DNA from: Aurelia coerulea
Taxonomy: Eukaryota; Cnidaria; Scyphozoa; Semaeostomeae; Ulmaridae
DNA length: 64,000 nucleotides
Direction: 5' to 3'
Assembly: GCA_039566865.1 (NCBI GenBank)
Contig: CM076957.1
Location: 7,015,896 to 7,079,895 of the forward strand
The notes below the pieces were generated by a model. It saw only the letters and a list, made by a program, of their open reading frames with translations, made no database searches and was not told where the DNA came from. The position numbers and the translations under genes were made by a program. Of this stretch, positions 23,101-30,950 are shown piece after piece; the stretch's first letter is position 1; every line of letters starts with the position of its first letter.

Positions 23101-26097
23101 CAAGAACTTACTGCTGTTGATGGCAGCACAAACTTTAGCTGGATAAAATTTAGAATCACTCCATCGTGCTAATACTCTGTCCCCTGGCCGCAGCTCCTGC
23201 AAGACATAGGATAATTGGATAGTTGTAATACAAATATTCATGAAGAATTAAAACGATTCAGACTGATCTGAAAATGCTGCTGTTCATGTGAAACAAACTG
23301 ATCTATTCATAATTGAAATTTAATTGAAATTGAAATAACATTGAAATTTAATGTCCACTCTATCAGCAACTACAGGGTGTCCCAATAACTTGTTTGATGC
23401 TTATTGAACTATAAACAGTTATTTTTTCCAAAGTGATTGGGCTCCAGGATAGCCTGATCCTGACCCTTACACCCCAAATCACTTCTCACTCTAAAATCAT
23501 CAAAATTTTTGAAAAATTACTGATGCATTAAGCTAAACTAGTAATACAAGTAAACATCATTAGGGGAGTGCTGCCTTTCAACGTACATTTCAACTCACTT
23601 TTAGCTACTTTTTTTAAACAGCTGGAATTTTATTTCACAGTATGATATGACCCAAATTCCATAAATACCTTTCTGTGCTCTGCGTCGTGCTGTTTCTGCT
23701 CTCCTGAAGACAATGGCCTCAATAAATCACTCTTATGGTCAAACCATTTATCATGTCTTGAATTCCAACCATCAAAATGGACCAAGACTCTGTGATTTGA
23801 TTCATTTATTTTCACTATTCTTGCATGATACCTTGTGCAAGAAAGAGACAAGAAAGGGATAATTAAGATACCTCATTTAAACATGATCTGATCCCCATAC
23901 CGGATGAGTCAAAGAGATTGATAAAATGTTCTGCAGGTTGTGAAATAAAACATATGTGGCTGATATGCAAAACTGAAATCATAAACTAACAGTTGAGGGT
24001 CAACTTGAAGTAAAAATTTTGTTTGGTAAAATCACTCATCATGTTTGCTTCTGGTTGATTTGCCATTGAGATCTAAATTCAATACAATTGCCAGTTTCAG
24101 AAAGCAATGGCAAGTAAATAATGGACCAGAATCAAATGCAGAATTCTCGTTTCAATACAAACCCTTTCCCAGCATTTTCTAGCATTTTCTGGGTCTGAAA
24201 GATGAGTGATTTTGCCAAACAAAATCTTCACATTTAAGTTAGCCAATGACTGAAAGATTAACATTTCATTTTTGAATAGTGGCTGGGTAATTCTCATTCC
24301 ACAGCCTACAAAACAGGTCAACTTCTTTTAGGCTCAGCCAGTAGATCGGATCCCAAACTGGCTTGCTGGATCTCATAGAGCTGAAACAATCTGCTATCCA
24401 TACCCAAATGAGATTGCTTTCAAAAACTGACCCCCATTAGACCGGATCTAAAAAAGCTCTCATGTAAACAGTTGGGATAAGATCCAAACTGGTACAGCCA
24501 GGAAAGGGCATAAGAAAATTGGAAACGGTTGGTTTACACTCTAAAGGACACGAGTAGAAAGAATACAAATGGCAAATTACCATGTTTGGTTCTAAACTTT
24601 AAACCCCCATATGCAATCAATGTATTTGGTTGCAAACCTTCGTTTTTTGCTTGTAATTGAAATTTTTTTGTGATAGTAGTTAGGTGTAGTATTATTTAGC
24701 TTTAATAAATTCCCACTTGAATGGCCGCAGGGTAGACATGTATTTCGCTCCCTGTGGCATGGTCTCTGTAGTATTGAAGCGTAGTTTCTAGGTATTGCAA
24801 TTAGTAACATGGTTGTAAATTAAAAAAAGCATATTTAAAGAATAAAATAAAATTAGAAAGGAGGCAAACGGTGCAGCAAAGTGCATCAGTTCAATGGATA
24901 CAATCAAAACCTTGAACAAATGTTGCAAAATCTTGATTCACACTCATGTCTCTCTACAATCCCTGCCTTAAAGTCTTGGAACACCTTTGCTATTTTTGCC
25001 TTGCTTTGAGATTTCCCCCTGTCCCCCTCAAAACAATGTTGTTCTATGATGATAAAATGGGGATGGCAAGACAATTCGCGACTCTGATGGAATGCTGGGA
25101 CCTGGGAGAATAACTTTGCAAAGCAACATTGTTTCGGGGAGACAGGGTGTTTAAACCTAATCGCCATGGCTAGAACTGTGGATTGTAAAAAAATGGCCTA
25201 AGCCTTCCAAGGACTTTTGGTTACTCTTTTGGAAATTGGCAATGTTGACTTGCCAGTTAACAGTGTACCATTTTTTTGGCAATCAAGGCCATCCAGTTTG
25301 ACTCCAGCCTATCAATTTTACCCCTGCAGAGTACCGGGTGCGCCAAAATAAACTACAGGTATGCAGGTTTGGCAGGCCACAATAAATCGTAAACTGGACC
25401 GATTTTGAAGATTTATGACTTAATTGTTACTTGCACTTGCAAAATTTTGAAAAAAAAAATTTGCAAAAAATCCCAGTATCTAATTCAGGCTTTCTGCTAA
25501 CGATTAAGTCATAAATCTTCAAAATAAGTCTAGTGTACGATTTATTGTGGCCTGCCAAACATGCATAGTTTATTTTGGCGCACCCGGTATATTTTGTAAA
25601 CATTGCAACTGGTACTCTTTCCGTGTTGCATTGTTGAGACCAAATCTGATATTGTGTAAATGCAGCCCTACTGTCATAAACGTACATAGTTACTGGTTTA
25701 CAGTCTGGCTTAAAGTATGAAGAGGTTGTGACAAAGTACAATCAGCCATGTTTCAGACTTTGCAGGTACATTTAGCTGGCCAAAATTCTCGCCAAGTTTG
25801 AGCCTCACCACTTGAGCATCATGACACGGGGTTGCAGACCCTTATTAGGCCTTCTCTACTTTTGCAATCAAATCACTTGGCACTAACAACCACAAATGCA
25901 TAACTCTACAACTAATTACACTTGACTCACCACTTCTTGGAATCAAATGCTTCTATCCTTGCACCAACAAATAAGCGAAGCTTGCCATAACACAATGGAT
26001 TTTCTTTTGAAATTGATACAGCTTTCTGTTTGTTCTTGGGTTTCCTGCCTGGGCCAGGACTCATATTGTCAAATTGCTCAGGAAGTTGCATTAACTC
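1..26097 (-). CDS. PHF20: PHF20/PHF20L1-like Tudor-domain chromatin reader (3' part outside window)
   Basis: Six coding exons (26097-25931, 23831-23669, 23196-23112, 21756-21683, 19339-19095, 2141-1) join with matching phases and GT-AG borders, giving about 956 residues before the window edge. Residues about 38-95 form Tudor 1 (RIEAFDSKKW, then YHARIVKI, VLVHFDGWNSRHDKWFD, LLRP), and about 109-160 form Tudor 2 (GDRVLARWSDSKFYPAKV, then LEVVFFDGFKKR). The order and the W..R.DEWF-type core match PHF20 and PHF20L1 of vertebrates. In that family the Tudors read methyl-lysine and the protein works in the nuclear MOF/NSL histone acetyltransferase complex. The rest is Ser/Lys/Glu-rich, disordered sequence with nuclear-localisation-like clusters. 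The expected C2H2 and PHD fingers would lie left of position 1. The 5' UTR and exact start are unresolved. Family is confident; which vertebrate paralogue is closer cannot be told. Confidence 0.85.
2400..2750. repeat. Inverted-repeat element with nested palindrome
   Basis: GTGTCCCAAAAAA near 2402 is followed by CAGCAATG and GCTTTAATCAGTGCTCATAC; the inverse CAGTATAAGCACTGATAAAG lies at 2680-2700. Inside, 2530-2583 and 2614-2668 are inverted copies (GGAATGATGCCATCATTGC against GCAATGGTATCATTCC). The left part recurs at 60945-61015, showing a dispersed family with mariner-like GGTGTCCC ends. Confidence 0.6.
2861..3031. repeat. Short foldback element
   Basis: GAGATACGGTTTGTCCGA at about 2864 is inverted as TCGGACAAACCGTATCTC near 3010-3027. 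The arms continue through the GTGTCCCCC / GGGGGACAC and AGTAGGTTAATGCTCAT / ATGAGCATTAACC stretches, leaving a loop of about 40 bp. It lies 140 bp upstream of the 191-codon plus-strand ORF. Confidence 0.7.
3172..3747 (+). CDS. Unrecognised 191-residue protein, intronless, inside PHF20-like intron
   Basis: A single uninterrupted frame of 191 codons on the opposite strand to the host gene. The ATG follows TTTCAGCAGC, so either a 5' UTR intron ends here or the ATG is simply first in a short leader. The N-terminus is Lys/Ala-rich (AKDTAKAEAAAKAFKDGDG). The middle has FAWIDDEKICLRRGNK, FWFLQPYTRSPVVAEKWYQ and a Gly-rich LLGKGGGVGGKERYQALEIG. The C-terminus looks helical (DDMAGTVDKILDLIKDTYH). There is no signal peptide or membrane segment. 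AATAAA lies about 40 bp after the stop (3785-3790), followed by a run of seven A. The mixed charged/hydrophobic pattern looks truly coding, but I do not recognise the family. It could be a retrocopy or a lineage-specific gene. Confidence 0.55.
   Translation: MQSNDTAKDTAKAEAAAKAFKDGDGLKKLKGKISDETVMGEIFAWIDDEKICLRRGNKAENACYALADLDLDPQDPNTAFWFLQPYTRSPVVAEKWYQRIYNSVAKILLLETDKESPILLGKGGGVGGKERYQALEIGVGDKKTLAKSMISNGKIGEDIKINVQESLDDMAGTVDKILDLIKDTYHAYPSK
4438..4760 (+). pseudogene. LINE reverse-transcriptase C-terminal remnant
   Basis: One frame reads DINWLPTKERLQ, SSPAYMSEMF and GFSYLGPKIC, interrupted by stops, ending near RIRSKTNPFKTS. This is the LNWLP..ERI / APSYL / Y.G..LWN pattern seen at the C-terminus of non-LTR retrotransposon ORF2 proteins. 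No upstream RT domain or endonuclease is present, so it is a 5'-truncated, decayed copy. Confidence 0.7.
4847..5125. repeat. MITE-like element with ~100-bp inverted arms
   Basis: GGGGAAAAATTAGTATAAAA at the left is inverted as TTTTATACTAATTTTTCCCC at the right. The arms continue inward through TAACGAGTACC, AAAGATAG and CCAACCACGACAAC with few mismatches, enclosing a short loop containing TCAAAATAAACAATAATC. No coding capacity. Confidence 0.8.
5174..5318. mobile_element. 145-bp hAT-like MITE (CGAGGGG ends, 8-bp TSD)
   Basis: The ends are CGAGGGGTACATCACTCT and its imperfect inverse (AGAGTGATACGCCCCTCG). Flanks TCTCAGTA (5166-5173) and TCTCAGTC (5319-5326) match at 7 of 8 bases, a likely 8-bp target duplication. 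The interior is made of GATTTTT words with the motif GTACGAGATTTTT repeated at both sides. It belongs to the same family as the 3.4-kb element at 39471-42845. Confidence 0.75.
5707..5962. repeat. Foldback element
   Basis: CCTGGAATTCCATCTACAAA at 5709 is inverted as TTTGTAGATGGAATTCCAGG at about 5934-5953. The inner arm sections GTTTCGTAAACAAGCATGC and GCATGCTTGTTTACGAAAC also pair. ORFs on both strands across it are arm artefacts. Confidence 0.75.
6287..6825. repeat. ~540-bp foldback element
   Basis: The outer arms CATAACCAATGAACTGATTTTC and the inverse GAAAATCGGTTCATTGGTTATG pair. So do CATGTCGAAAAGAAGATCGA / TCGATCTTCTTTTCGACATG and AACATTTTAGATGTGATGCAAAA with its inverse. The centre (6518-6595) carries four copies of TTCAGAGAATA. 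Confidence 0.75.
7148..14112. repeat. 164-bp satellite array, about 40 copies
   Basis: A head-to-tail unit of 164 bp is recognisable by TTTCATGCTGGTACCACGAT, AAAGTTATTACCATATCC, TAGTACTGCAGTCTAAAAAT and GGACTTTCAGCGTG. It repeats from about 7.2 to 13.8 kb, with degenerate edge copies at 7148-7260 and 13830-14112. Identical phrases recur at multiples of 164 (for example 12005, 12661, 13152 with a 1-bp loss, 13316). Copies differ mainly by small substitutions and by poly-G length at ATGGGGGATGG, which reaches 13 G near 7838. Repeated 62-codon frames exist only because the unit is not a multiple of three and closes at the same place; I do not read them as genes. Confidence 0.97.
14113..14320 (+). 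repeat. Non-LTR retrotransposon 3' tail (shared family)
   Basis: The stretch GGGGCAGTCATAGCCTTTTG, CTCCTCGGAGTATCGT, TTGTATAGTAATTTTCTA and AATGAATATAAAAAA matches, with the same order and spacing, copies at 24650-24835, 51330-51525 and 59930-60095. Each ends in an A-rich tail, as expected for 5'-truncated retrotransposed copies. Confidence 0.65.
14630..14800. repeat. Fragment of the TAGACTTATGAC element family
   Basis: CTTATGACCTGGAGTCCCTT and CAACAGAGACTCATAATAAT followed by CTGAAAAACCTGACCCTATT match the left part of the complete element at 28211-28763. No right end was seen here. Confidence 0.6.
14990..15040. repeat. TTG/TGC microsatellite
   Basis: A short stretch of TGTTGCTGT triplet repeats. 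The minus-strand ORF over 14900-15202, rich in Asn and Thr, is a by-product of this low-complexity DNA. Confidence 0.7.
15306..15330 (-). ncRNA. Hammerhead-ribozyme-like core (possible Penelope-like element relic)
   Basis: On the minus strand the order is CTGAAGA, then TGCCC, loop TAGT, GGGC, then GAAAC. This fits the hammerhead core CUGANGA, stem II, GAAAC; such motifs are known from Penelope-like retroelements. I could not find a convincing stem III partner or cleavage site upstream, so it may be a decayed or chance copy. No reverse transcriptase is adjacent. Confidence 0.35.
15350..18180. repeat. Tandem array with ~1.05-1.1-kb period, three copies
   Basis: The block ATTCTTCAAACATAATTAAA, GGCCCCCATTAGCCATGTTT, GAAGAATGAGATCAT recurs at about 15463, 16517 and 17628. 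It is followed each time by GCAATTGCAACTGTT-like sequence and GATGAAGCAGACCAGA. The paired TTCTTCAAACAT and ATGTTTGAAGAA form a hairpin. Between copies lie AATGCCTATTGTTACAGCAT and the AT-rich TATAGGTATATAGG. A later insertion (GACGTAGGAACCGGGGCA-type) occurs in copies 1 and 3. Confidence 0.8.
18305..18823. mobile_element. TAGCCTGCG MITE, 519 bp, 8-bp TSD
   Basis: The left end TAGCCTGCGCGCAGACCCAA and the right end TTGGGTCTGCACGCAGGCTA are inverted. The arms continue for about 70 bp (AAGGGTCTGCGCAACA, CCAAAAGCTTGCTAC). Flanks ATCAACCG and ATCAACTG match at 7 of 8 bases. An unrelated small palindrome (TAGTCATAAGAGAAAA / TTTTTCTCTTATGACTA) sits inside at 18432-18475. Confidence 0.8.
19095..19339 (-). 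CDS. PHF20: PHF20-like exon 5: disordered linker
   Basis: 245 nt, acceptor TTTACAG|AGAACC and donor ATATG|GTAAGG, phase 0 in and 2 out, again splitting a Trp codon. It encodes a short charged helix (RTFETFEEKFKESP), a Pro/Thr-rich stretch, the basic cluster SRSKRRH and the motif SMPGKRYKKHQFG. No domain. Joins exon 6 in frame (TG + G). Confidence 0.8.
19455..19690 (-). repeat. LINE-like 3' end with GAACT tail
   Basis: GTTCAGTTCACATATTTTAA at one end and GCTCTCAGTAGCAAGG...GAGAGCACCACCTGTGTTAA at the other correspond to the copy at 58315-58525. Read on the minus strand it ends in GAACTGAACT, a short microsatellite tail. A third, partial copy lies at 33863-34060. Confidence 0.55.
19960..20095 (+). 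repeat. Retroelement 3' end with CATA microsatellite tail
   Basis: GGGGGACTGGAACCTAACTC, then TTGTAAATAATTGTAATTA, is followed by five ACATACATA-type repeats (20074-20094). This is the usual form of a truncated LINE end with a simple-repeat tail. Confidence 0.5.
20389..20798. mobile_element. TTAA-flanked MITE (piggyBac-like)
   Basis: Both edges are TTAA (20389-20392, 20795-20798). The inverted ends AAAGGACAAGTCTGGGGTTG and CAACCCCGGACTTGTCCTTT and the inner arms (AATGACGTCAT; GAGGCTGTGCGATTGTTTT / AAAACAATCGCACAGCCTC) pair. A half copy starts at 44596. Confidence 0.8.
21185..21650. repeat. Diverged relative of the 36347-36863 MITE
   Basis: AAAAGGTTGGTGTAAAATCC near 21196 and the inverse-type TTACAATTTTACACCAAACA near 21610-21630 correspond to sequence at both ends of the 36.35-kb element. 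CATTCAGTTCAAAGAAACAG here resembles CATTCATTTCAAAGAAACTG there. The edges are blurred. Confidence 0.5.
21683..21756 (-). CDS. PHF20: PHF20-like exon 4: second half of Tudor 2
   Basis: 74 nt, acceptor TTATTCAG|CAACG and donor CAAAG|GTATTT, phase 1 in and 0 out. It encodes (T)LEVVFFDGFKKRLNKSSIR then PDPK, matching the V.FYDG second half of the PHF20 Tudor 2. An inverted-repeat element starts about 45 bp downstream of the acceptor side. Confidence 0.88.
21800..22451. mobile_element. Mariner-like MITE with CAGGTACCCCAAAATAAACTA end
   Basis: The left end CAGGTACCCCAAAATAAACT is inverted (with mismatches) as AGTTCATTTTGGAGAACCCAG at the right, next to TATA. The sub-ends AGCAGTCCACGATAAAT and ATTCATCATGGACTGC also pair. 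Same family as 25332-25590. It lies within the intron between exons 3 and 4, just upstream of exon 4. Confidence 0.65.
22487..22640. repeat. Cluster of AAGAATTCTT palindromes
   Basis: About eight overlapping versions of AAGAATTCTT, AGAATTCTCAAGA or AAGAATTCTTAAGAA occur in 150 bp of otherwise ordinary intron. No larger inverted ends were found. Confidence 0.6.
23112..23196 (-). CDS. PHF20: PHF20-like exon 3: first half of Tudor 2
   Basis: 85 nt between TTGCAG|GAGCTG and AGCA|GTAAGT, phase 0 in and 1 out. It encodes ELRPGDRVLARWSDSKFYPA then KVCAAINS, the canonical first half of a Tudor (G-D-V-L-A-R-W-x-D-x-x-F-Y-P-A-x-V). Too short for ordinary ORF detection, found by following the phase. 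Confidence 0.9.
23669..23831 (-). CDS. PHF20: PHF20-like exon 2: core of Tudor 1
   Basis: 163 nt, acceptor CACAAG|G and donor AAAG|GTATTT, phase 2 in and 0 out. It encodes YHARIVKINESNHRVLVHF followed by DGWNSRHDKWFDHKSDLLRP. This aligns by eye with the vertebrate PHF20 Tudor 1 region, whose aromatic residues form the methyl-lysine pocket; W, F and Y residues are retained. The tail SSGEQKQHDAEHRK leads into the linker. Confidence 0.9.
24014..24230. repeat. Foldback element
   Basis: TTTTGTTTGGTAAAATCACTCATC and GATGAGTGATTTTGCCAAACAAAA are inverted, about 170 bp apart, in the intron between exons 1 and 2 of the PHF20-like gene. Confidence 0.55.
24650..24835 (+). repeat. Non-LTR retrotransposon 3' tail
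   Basis: ATGGCCGCAGGGTAGACATG, TTCGCTCCCTGTGGCATGGT and TTGTAAATTAAAAAA match the family described at 14113-14320. A diverged copy. Confidence 0.5.
25332..25590. mobile_element. Mariner-like MITE with TACCGGGTGCGCC ends
   Basis: TACCGGGTGCGCCAAAATAA and TTATTTTGGCGCACCCGGTA are perfect inverted ends flanked by TA. The arms continue through GGCAGGCCAC / GTGGCCTGCC and TTTGAAGATTTATGACTTAA with its inverse. The minus-strand ORF 25427-25741 is an arm artefact. Confidence 0.85.
25795..25890 (+). repeat. SINE body fragment
   Basis: CACCACTTGAGCATCATGAC and CACTTGGCACTAACAACC correspond to the non-tRNA body of the SINE at 58994-59170 (CCCATCACTTGAGCGTCATGAC, GTGCTTGGCGCTAAAAAC). The tRNA head is missing. 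Confidence 0.5.
25931..26097 (-). CDS. PHF20: PHF20-like exon 1: N-terminus and start of Tudor 1
   Basis: Encodes a basic N-terminal tail (GRKPKNKQ) and the first Tudor strand (LFVGARIEAFDSKKW). The donor is TG|GTGAGT, phase 2, splitting the Trp codon completed by the next exon. Candidate starts are the ATG at 26091 and a better-context ATG ten codons downstream (ANNATGA context, before SPGPG). The frame stays open upstream to about 26150. Two acceptor-like sites (CTTCCAAG before 26097; TTTTCATCAG near 26148) mean an upstream 5' exon is likely, so the right border is uncertain. Confidence 0.7.
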
Positions 26098-26772
26098 CTT
26101 GGAAGAAGAACACAATTTTGTTACTATGAAGTATTCTTGAAAGTTCAGAGCAGTGTATTGCTGATGAAAAATGTTGAATCAATATCCTTTGTGGACTAAC
26201 ATAACAGTCTTTCAACAAATTTTGTCAATACCTCAGAGTTGGAATTCTTTTTAGAGAATAATTATTGAGTGATTGCTAAACACCAATATCTGAAAATAAA
26301 CCACTACTTTAACCTTATCATGCCTAGTATTTGATGCTTTAAGAAGACTAGGGGGCTGATTCAGCCCCCCTGTTTTATTTCTGTTCTGGACAACGTAGAG
26401 CCCTGAAAAAAGTGATCACATCATCACACAGGAATTCAAATAACTTGTGCATGCATGCAGCGGAAATACGCACAATCACACGTTTAAATTACAAAAAATT
26501 ATGCAGTTGGATAGAGGATCAAAAGTAACATATATTCCTCGAATTTCATCGTCTTACTTCATTATTGTAGATTTTATTAGCATTTATTCTAAATTTTGCA
26601 CAGACATCTATCAGAAATTCATCGTGTTTACCCCCTGGAAAGGACTTTAATTTTCTAAAAAGTTGCTTTTTAATTATAAGAAGGATAAAAAATAAAAGTC
26701 AGAAAGTTTCGACATTGTATGTGCACTTGATAAAAATCCACAGAAGAAAAATCGCTGGGGGGGGGCCTTAGG

Positions 26773-28164
26773 CAGACCTGGCCATTTAAAGCGCGCCTCA
26801 TCATGCAACTCAAACATCTGAGAGGCATCATTTTTCATGAGCCAAAAAAGGTTTTGCCTAAAAAATACACACCTCCACTTTTATCGTTGAGGAAGAGCAT
26901 TGGATATTCTTGGAAACTGACATCTTTTTGTGAAAGGGAATTCAATAAATTAATTTGTTATCTAAATGAAATACAGTAGGGTACAAAATGATTTCTTTTT
27001 CTAATGGTTCAATTTTCAATGAGATTTTGATTAAAGGCTAAGTTTCAAAATTTGGTAAAAAGTCCGCAAGATGAAGGTCCGCGCTTTAGAATTTCAGCAT
27101 ATAGCAAAATTCTAAAACGCGGACCTTGATTTCGCGGACCTAGTAAAAAGTCGGCGAAATCAAGGTCAGTGTTTTAGAATTTACACTGAAGCAAAATTCT
27201 AAAACGCGGACCAAATTTCACTGACCAGAAAGTCATGTTTCTCGAGAAGGTCCATGGGGTCAGTGTTATAGACCTGGCCTATGTTTTGGGATTGCTGTGA
27301 TATAAATGGATTTCCAACAAGTATTTTTAAATAGAGAGCAGACCTGGCCGTAAGTTATTTTAGTGGCGCGCGGTAGATCACGCGCCTTGCTTAGTGAGGC
27401 GCGTGATTCTGAGCAATAGACATATCGCTCTGTAAAGAGGGATTTTTGATGTTGAGGACGAACAAACGAGTTTTGAAGGTGTTGCAAAGAACAGCGGCAT
27501 TGAGTTGAAGTAACAAGAATCGACATTGTGGTTTGAACGGTAACAGGAATAAAAAAATCACATTTTCCTCTGTGCTACGTTCTCTGTTAGACACTCGAAT
27601 TTAGGCCCTTTGGTGATGAGTGCTTTTTAATCCAGCTACTCCGTAGCGCTACCACAGTCCTGGAATAAGAGCAACAAAATACCTTCCATTCTTCCACATC
27701 AAATCAACTTCACATCGAACTTATGATCGAGCGCTGGAAAGCAAATATTCAGTTCAGGTGAGTTCAGGACATATGTCCTCCAAACGCAACTATTGTGGTT
27801 TTAGTTTTATTCTGGCAGTGTAAATTTGTGATCTTCCTGTTTGACCTTGCCCCAATCATGATATTGTGTCATTATCACATACCCGAAATAGCAAGGATTG
27901 AGAGCAAATATAATTGTGGCAGCACTTAAGGATTAAGTATTAATATCGTATTTCATTCAGATAACAAATTAAACTATTGATTTCCCTTTCACAAGAAGAT
28001 GTCAGTTTCCAAGAATATCCAATAGTCTTCCTTGAACGATAAAAGTGGAGGTGCGTGATTTTAAGACAAAGCCTTTTTTGGCGCGTGAAAGATCACGCCT
28101 CTCTACTGTTCGAGGTGCGTGACAAGGAGCGCGCGCAATCGCGCGCCTTAAACGGCCAGGTCTG
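26773..28164. mobile_element. 1.4-kb non-autonomous element with CAGACCTGGCC ends
   Basis: The left CAGACCTGGCCATTTAAAGC and right GCCTTAAACGGCCAGGTCTG ends pair. About 190 bp of arm follows (ACCTCCACTTTTATCG / CGATAAAAGTGGAGGT; TTGGATATTCTTGGAAACTG / CAGTTTCCAAGAATATCCAA). Partial internal copies of the terminus occur at 27265 and 27342. The ORFs inside are short and unconvincing. The left terminus follows a run of ten G. Confidence 0.8.
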
Positions 28165-28210
28165 AGAGAGCTTATTTGAATCATTGCGACTTGCAAGGTA
28201 AGGCAATGAG

Positions 28211-28763
28211 TAGACTTATGACACCAAGTCTCTTGTTTCCCTGTGCTCTTTGACTTCAAGATGGCGCTTAATTCAACAGAGACTCATATTATTACTCTGA
28301 AAAACCTGACCCTATTCAGGCCTAATATGCTGGGATTCCTAGCATACCAATCAGATTGCGAGATTTGGCAAAGAACAATCAGTTTCGAACCTTCAATTCG
28401 ATTGACGCAGTTGACTAAATTTGAAGGAAGTTGCTGCAGCAGGTACTTGAAGATTTCTCTGGTATGTCTTGGTCTTAAAAACATGGAAATTGCAGCGTTA
28501 AAAGACTTATTTTGCACTCACCAGGTAAAGTGAACTTTCTTCTTCAGATGAATACCAAGTTTTGTTGATTAAGTGTCCGCTTACCGTGGTTTCTATCGCA
28601 TTTCCTTTCTGAGGAGTGACCGTTGAACAGAGCCAAAGAAGTCGTTTGATCCAGATTCGATCAATCAAATGCAGAAGATAGGGTCAGGTTTTTAACTGTT
28701 TCATTACGAGTCCCTGTGAGCAAGGTACCGCAGGGATACAAGGGACTCATCGTCATAAGTCTA
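28211..28763. mobile_element. 553-bp MITE with 9-bp TSD (Mutator-like)
   Basis: The element runs from TAGACTTATGAC to GTCATAAGTCTA and is flanked on both sides by GGCAATGAG (28202-28210 and 28764-28772), an exact 9-bp target duplication. Other copies or fragments are at 14630, 32740-32830 and 42036. The plus-strand ORF 28243-28533 lies wholly inside and has no recognisable product. Confidence 0.85.
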
Positions 28764-29490
28764 GGCAATGAGATGAGATAGCAATGGCTAAATTGTTGCA
28801 AAGATCCTAAAATAGTGCACTTTAGGCAAATTTGCAGTGAATGTTTTACATGTCTGCAGACTGGAGATCATGGTCGATATTCGTCTTTCTGATAGCACAT
28901 GTGCTGCAACCTGCTTTTGTTTTGAGTCATAGGTTTTTATGCGATTTCTAAGTGGTAAGAAATGGTAGTTGAATGATAGTGTCCGTAGACTGAAGGTGCA
29001 AGCGATCCAACTAAGTTTCTTGCAGCTCAGCCTCTGACTGAGAGAAATTATTATTAATAATACACATATTTTTTTATAAGAAACTAAGAATTTGGTCCAG
29101 TACTGAAAGTTTCTTAAAGTTATCAGATTTTGAGTACTCAGAGTTTCTTACGAGTTTCTTAGAGGTTCCGTAACAAAATTCATGTTCACTACCTGTGACC
29201 TCGTAAACATTTCAAAACGATGTTTTTAAGCCTTTCCAATGTTTACTCATTACTCAAGTACCTTACGAGTAATATGATACAGGAAACGAGTGAAGGTAAA
29301 GTAAAAATATGCCAAGGATGTCTTTTATCAAAGTAAATAGTTTCTTAACTTATATTCTCCCAGTACTGGAGTTTCTTAATTTTTTGGCGATCTGAGAGTC
29401 GAGTTTCTTATAGGCAGTTTCTTATAAAAAAAAATACGTGTAGATCTACTTAGCTTAGTGTCTTCTTTCGTCGTTTCGTCCTGCCCTGCA

Positions 29491-29917
29491 TTTAGGGGCC
29501 ATTGACAAAAGATTTTGTCCCTGTTAACGGATTTTATCAATTGGGGGGGGGGGAGGGGTCTCATCTGAATCTGTTAAAATTTTCGTTTTGGGGAAAAAAA
29601 TCCTGACAAGAAAAGTGTCTGACGAAATAAGAGCTTAAGATCGTAAATAAGCCTTTTTCATTGCATTTATACTTACGACTTTGACAATTTACATTACTTA
29701 TACTCGCGTTTAGGTAGTTGGGCCGGCAACAAGAAAATAAATCTAAATAACGAAGGTATTTGCAGGCCTCGGAGCGGCCAAGGCAACTTTGACCTGAGGC
29801 AAAAAAATTTGTCCGTTAAGCAGAGGGGGGGGGGGGAGTTCAGATCTTAACGCCAACGGACTGACGGACAAAAATCCGTTCACGGGGACGAACATCTTTT
29901 GTCGATGACCCCTTAAA
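29491..29917. repeat. Inverted-repeat element with G-runs
   Basis: TTTAGGGGCCATTGACAAAA and TTTTGTCGATGACCCCTTAAA pair. The inner parts GATTTTGTCCCTGTTAACGG and CCGTTCACGGGGACGAACATC pair with mismatches. G homopolymers of 10 and 13 lie next to the inner arms. Confidence 0.7.
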
Positions 29918-30707
29918 TAATTTCTTTTGTAGCCTTGTAGCTTAATGCATCGGATAAATTTATCGTTGAATGCAGTTGAATCCTGCGATGACCAAATCTG
30001 AACTGAATAAAGAATTACAGCGTGACTTCGTCGATGATGGATTGAATATGCATGGGCCTAAATGCAAGTAGAAATAAAAAACCGCGCGTATGAGAAATTT
30101 GACCAAAAAGTCCCCCAAATGGTTCAAACCAAGCGAGTTTTGAAGTACAATGAATTGACTTCGACTTCTCTTACCGTATTATTATCCTGTGTTCATAAGT
30201 GGACTGCAAAAAGACTTATTTGGCAACGTTTTCTTCTTGCTTCATCTTCTCTTCTCTTCTCTCAAACAAACAACATGGCTGCTCAGCTGCGCGTGTTCTG
30301 TTCTTGCCGCGGTTTACCCTCGAGATCAAATATTCTGCAAACGAGGCTGACATGCTCTGAAAAAATCCATTGTATTGTCTACACCCCACCACCACCACAG
30401 TAGCCACCCCGCTGGAATTAGGAATCCCGGTGGGGGGGGGGGACTAGGTCTAGGAAAATATGGGGACGTGCCACTGGAAAATCTGAGAAAGCAACCTGTC
30501 CCGGAGTGAAATCCCCACCCTGTTTTGAGTTTCTTCATACAAAATTGTACGCTGCAACGCTGCCCTAGGAATTTGATAGAAATGTATCAAAAAAGCGGAA
30601 ATATTCCCATCTAAACGATTTAAATCACACTCGCGGAGTGCAAATGGCTTACAACGACGTTACGTGGTCAGTAATACAAAATATGGAATGGACCCTGTCA
30701 TGGAGCC

Positions 30708-30950
30708 GAATTTTCAGACACGGCGAATTCTGCCATTCCTAATAGACCTAATACAGTTCGATTCGACACGGCAAAATGCGATGTTTAAATCAGATTTTCA
30801 GACACGGCAGATTCTGCTATTTTAAAAACAGTTCGATTCGACACGGCAAAAAGCGATGTTTAAATCAGATTTTAAGACACGGCAGATTCTGCCATTTTAA
30901 ATACAGTTCGATACGACACGGCAAAAAGCGATATTTAAAGTAGGCCATAG
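30708..30950. repeat. ~80-bp tandem repeat, about three copies
   Basis: TTTTCAGACACGGC (30711, 30795) or TTTTAAGACACGGC (30870), CAGTTCGATTCGACACGGCA and AAAGCGATGTTTAAAT recur in order, with periods of about 84 and 75 bp. Confidence 0.8.

Noticed and set aside
30062..30403. 113-codon plus-strand ORF with an ATGGCTGCTCAG start inside
   Set aside because: Ends in a CCACCACCACC run with no recognisable domain; the CpG-rich patch is at most a promoter hint.
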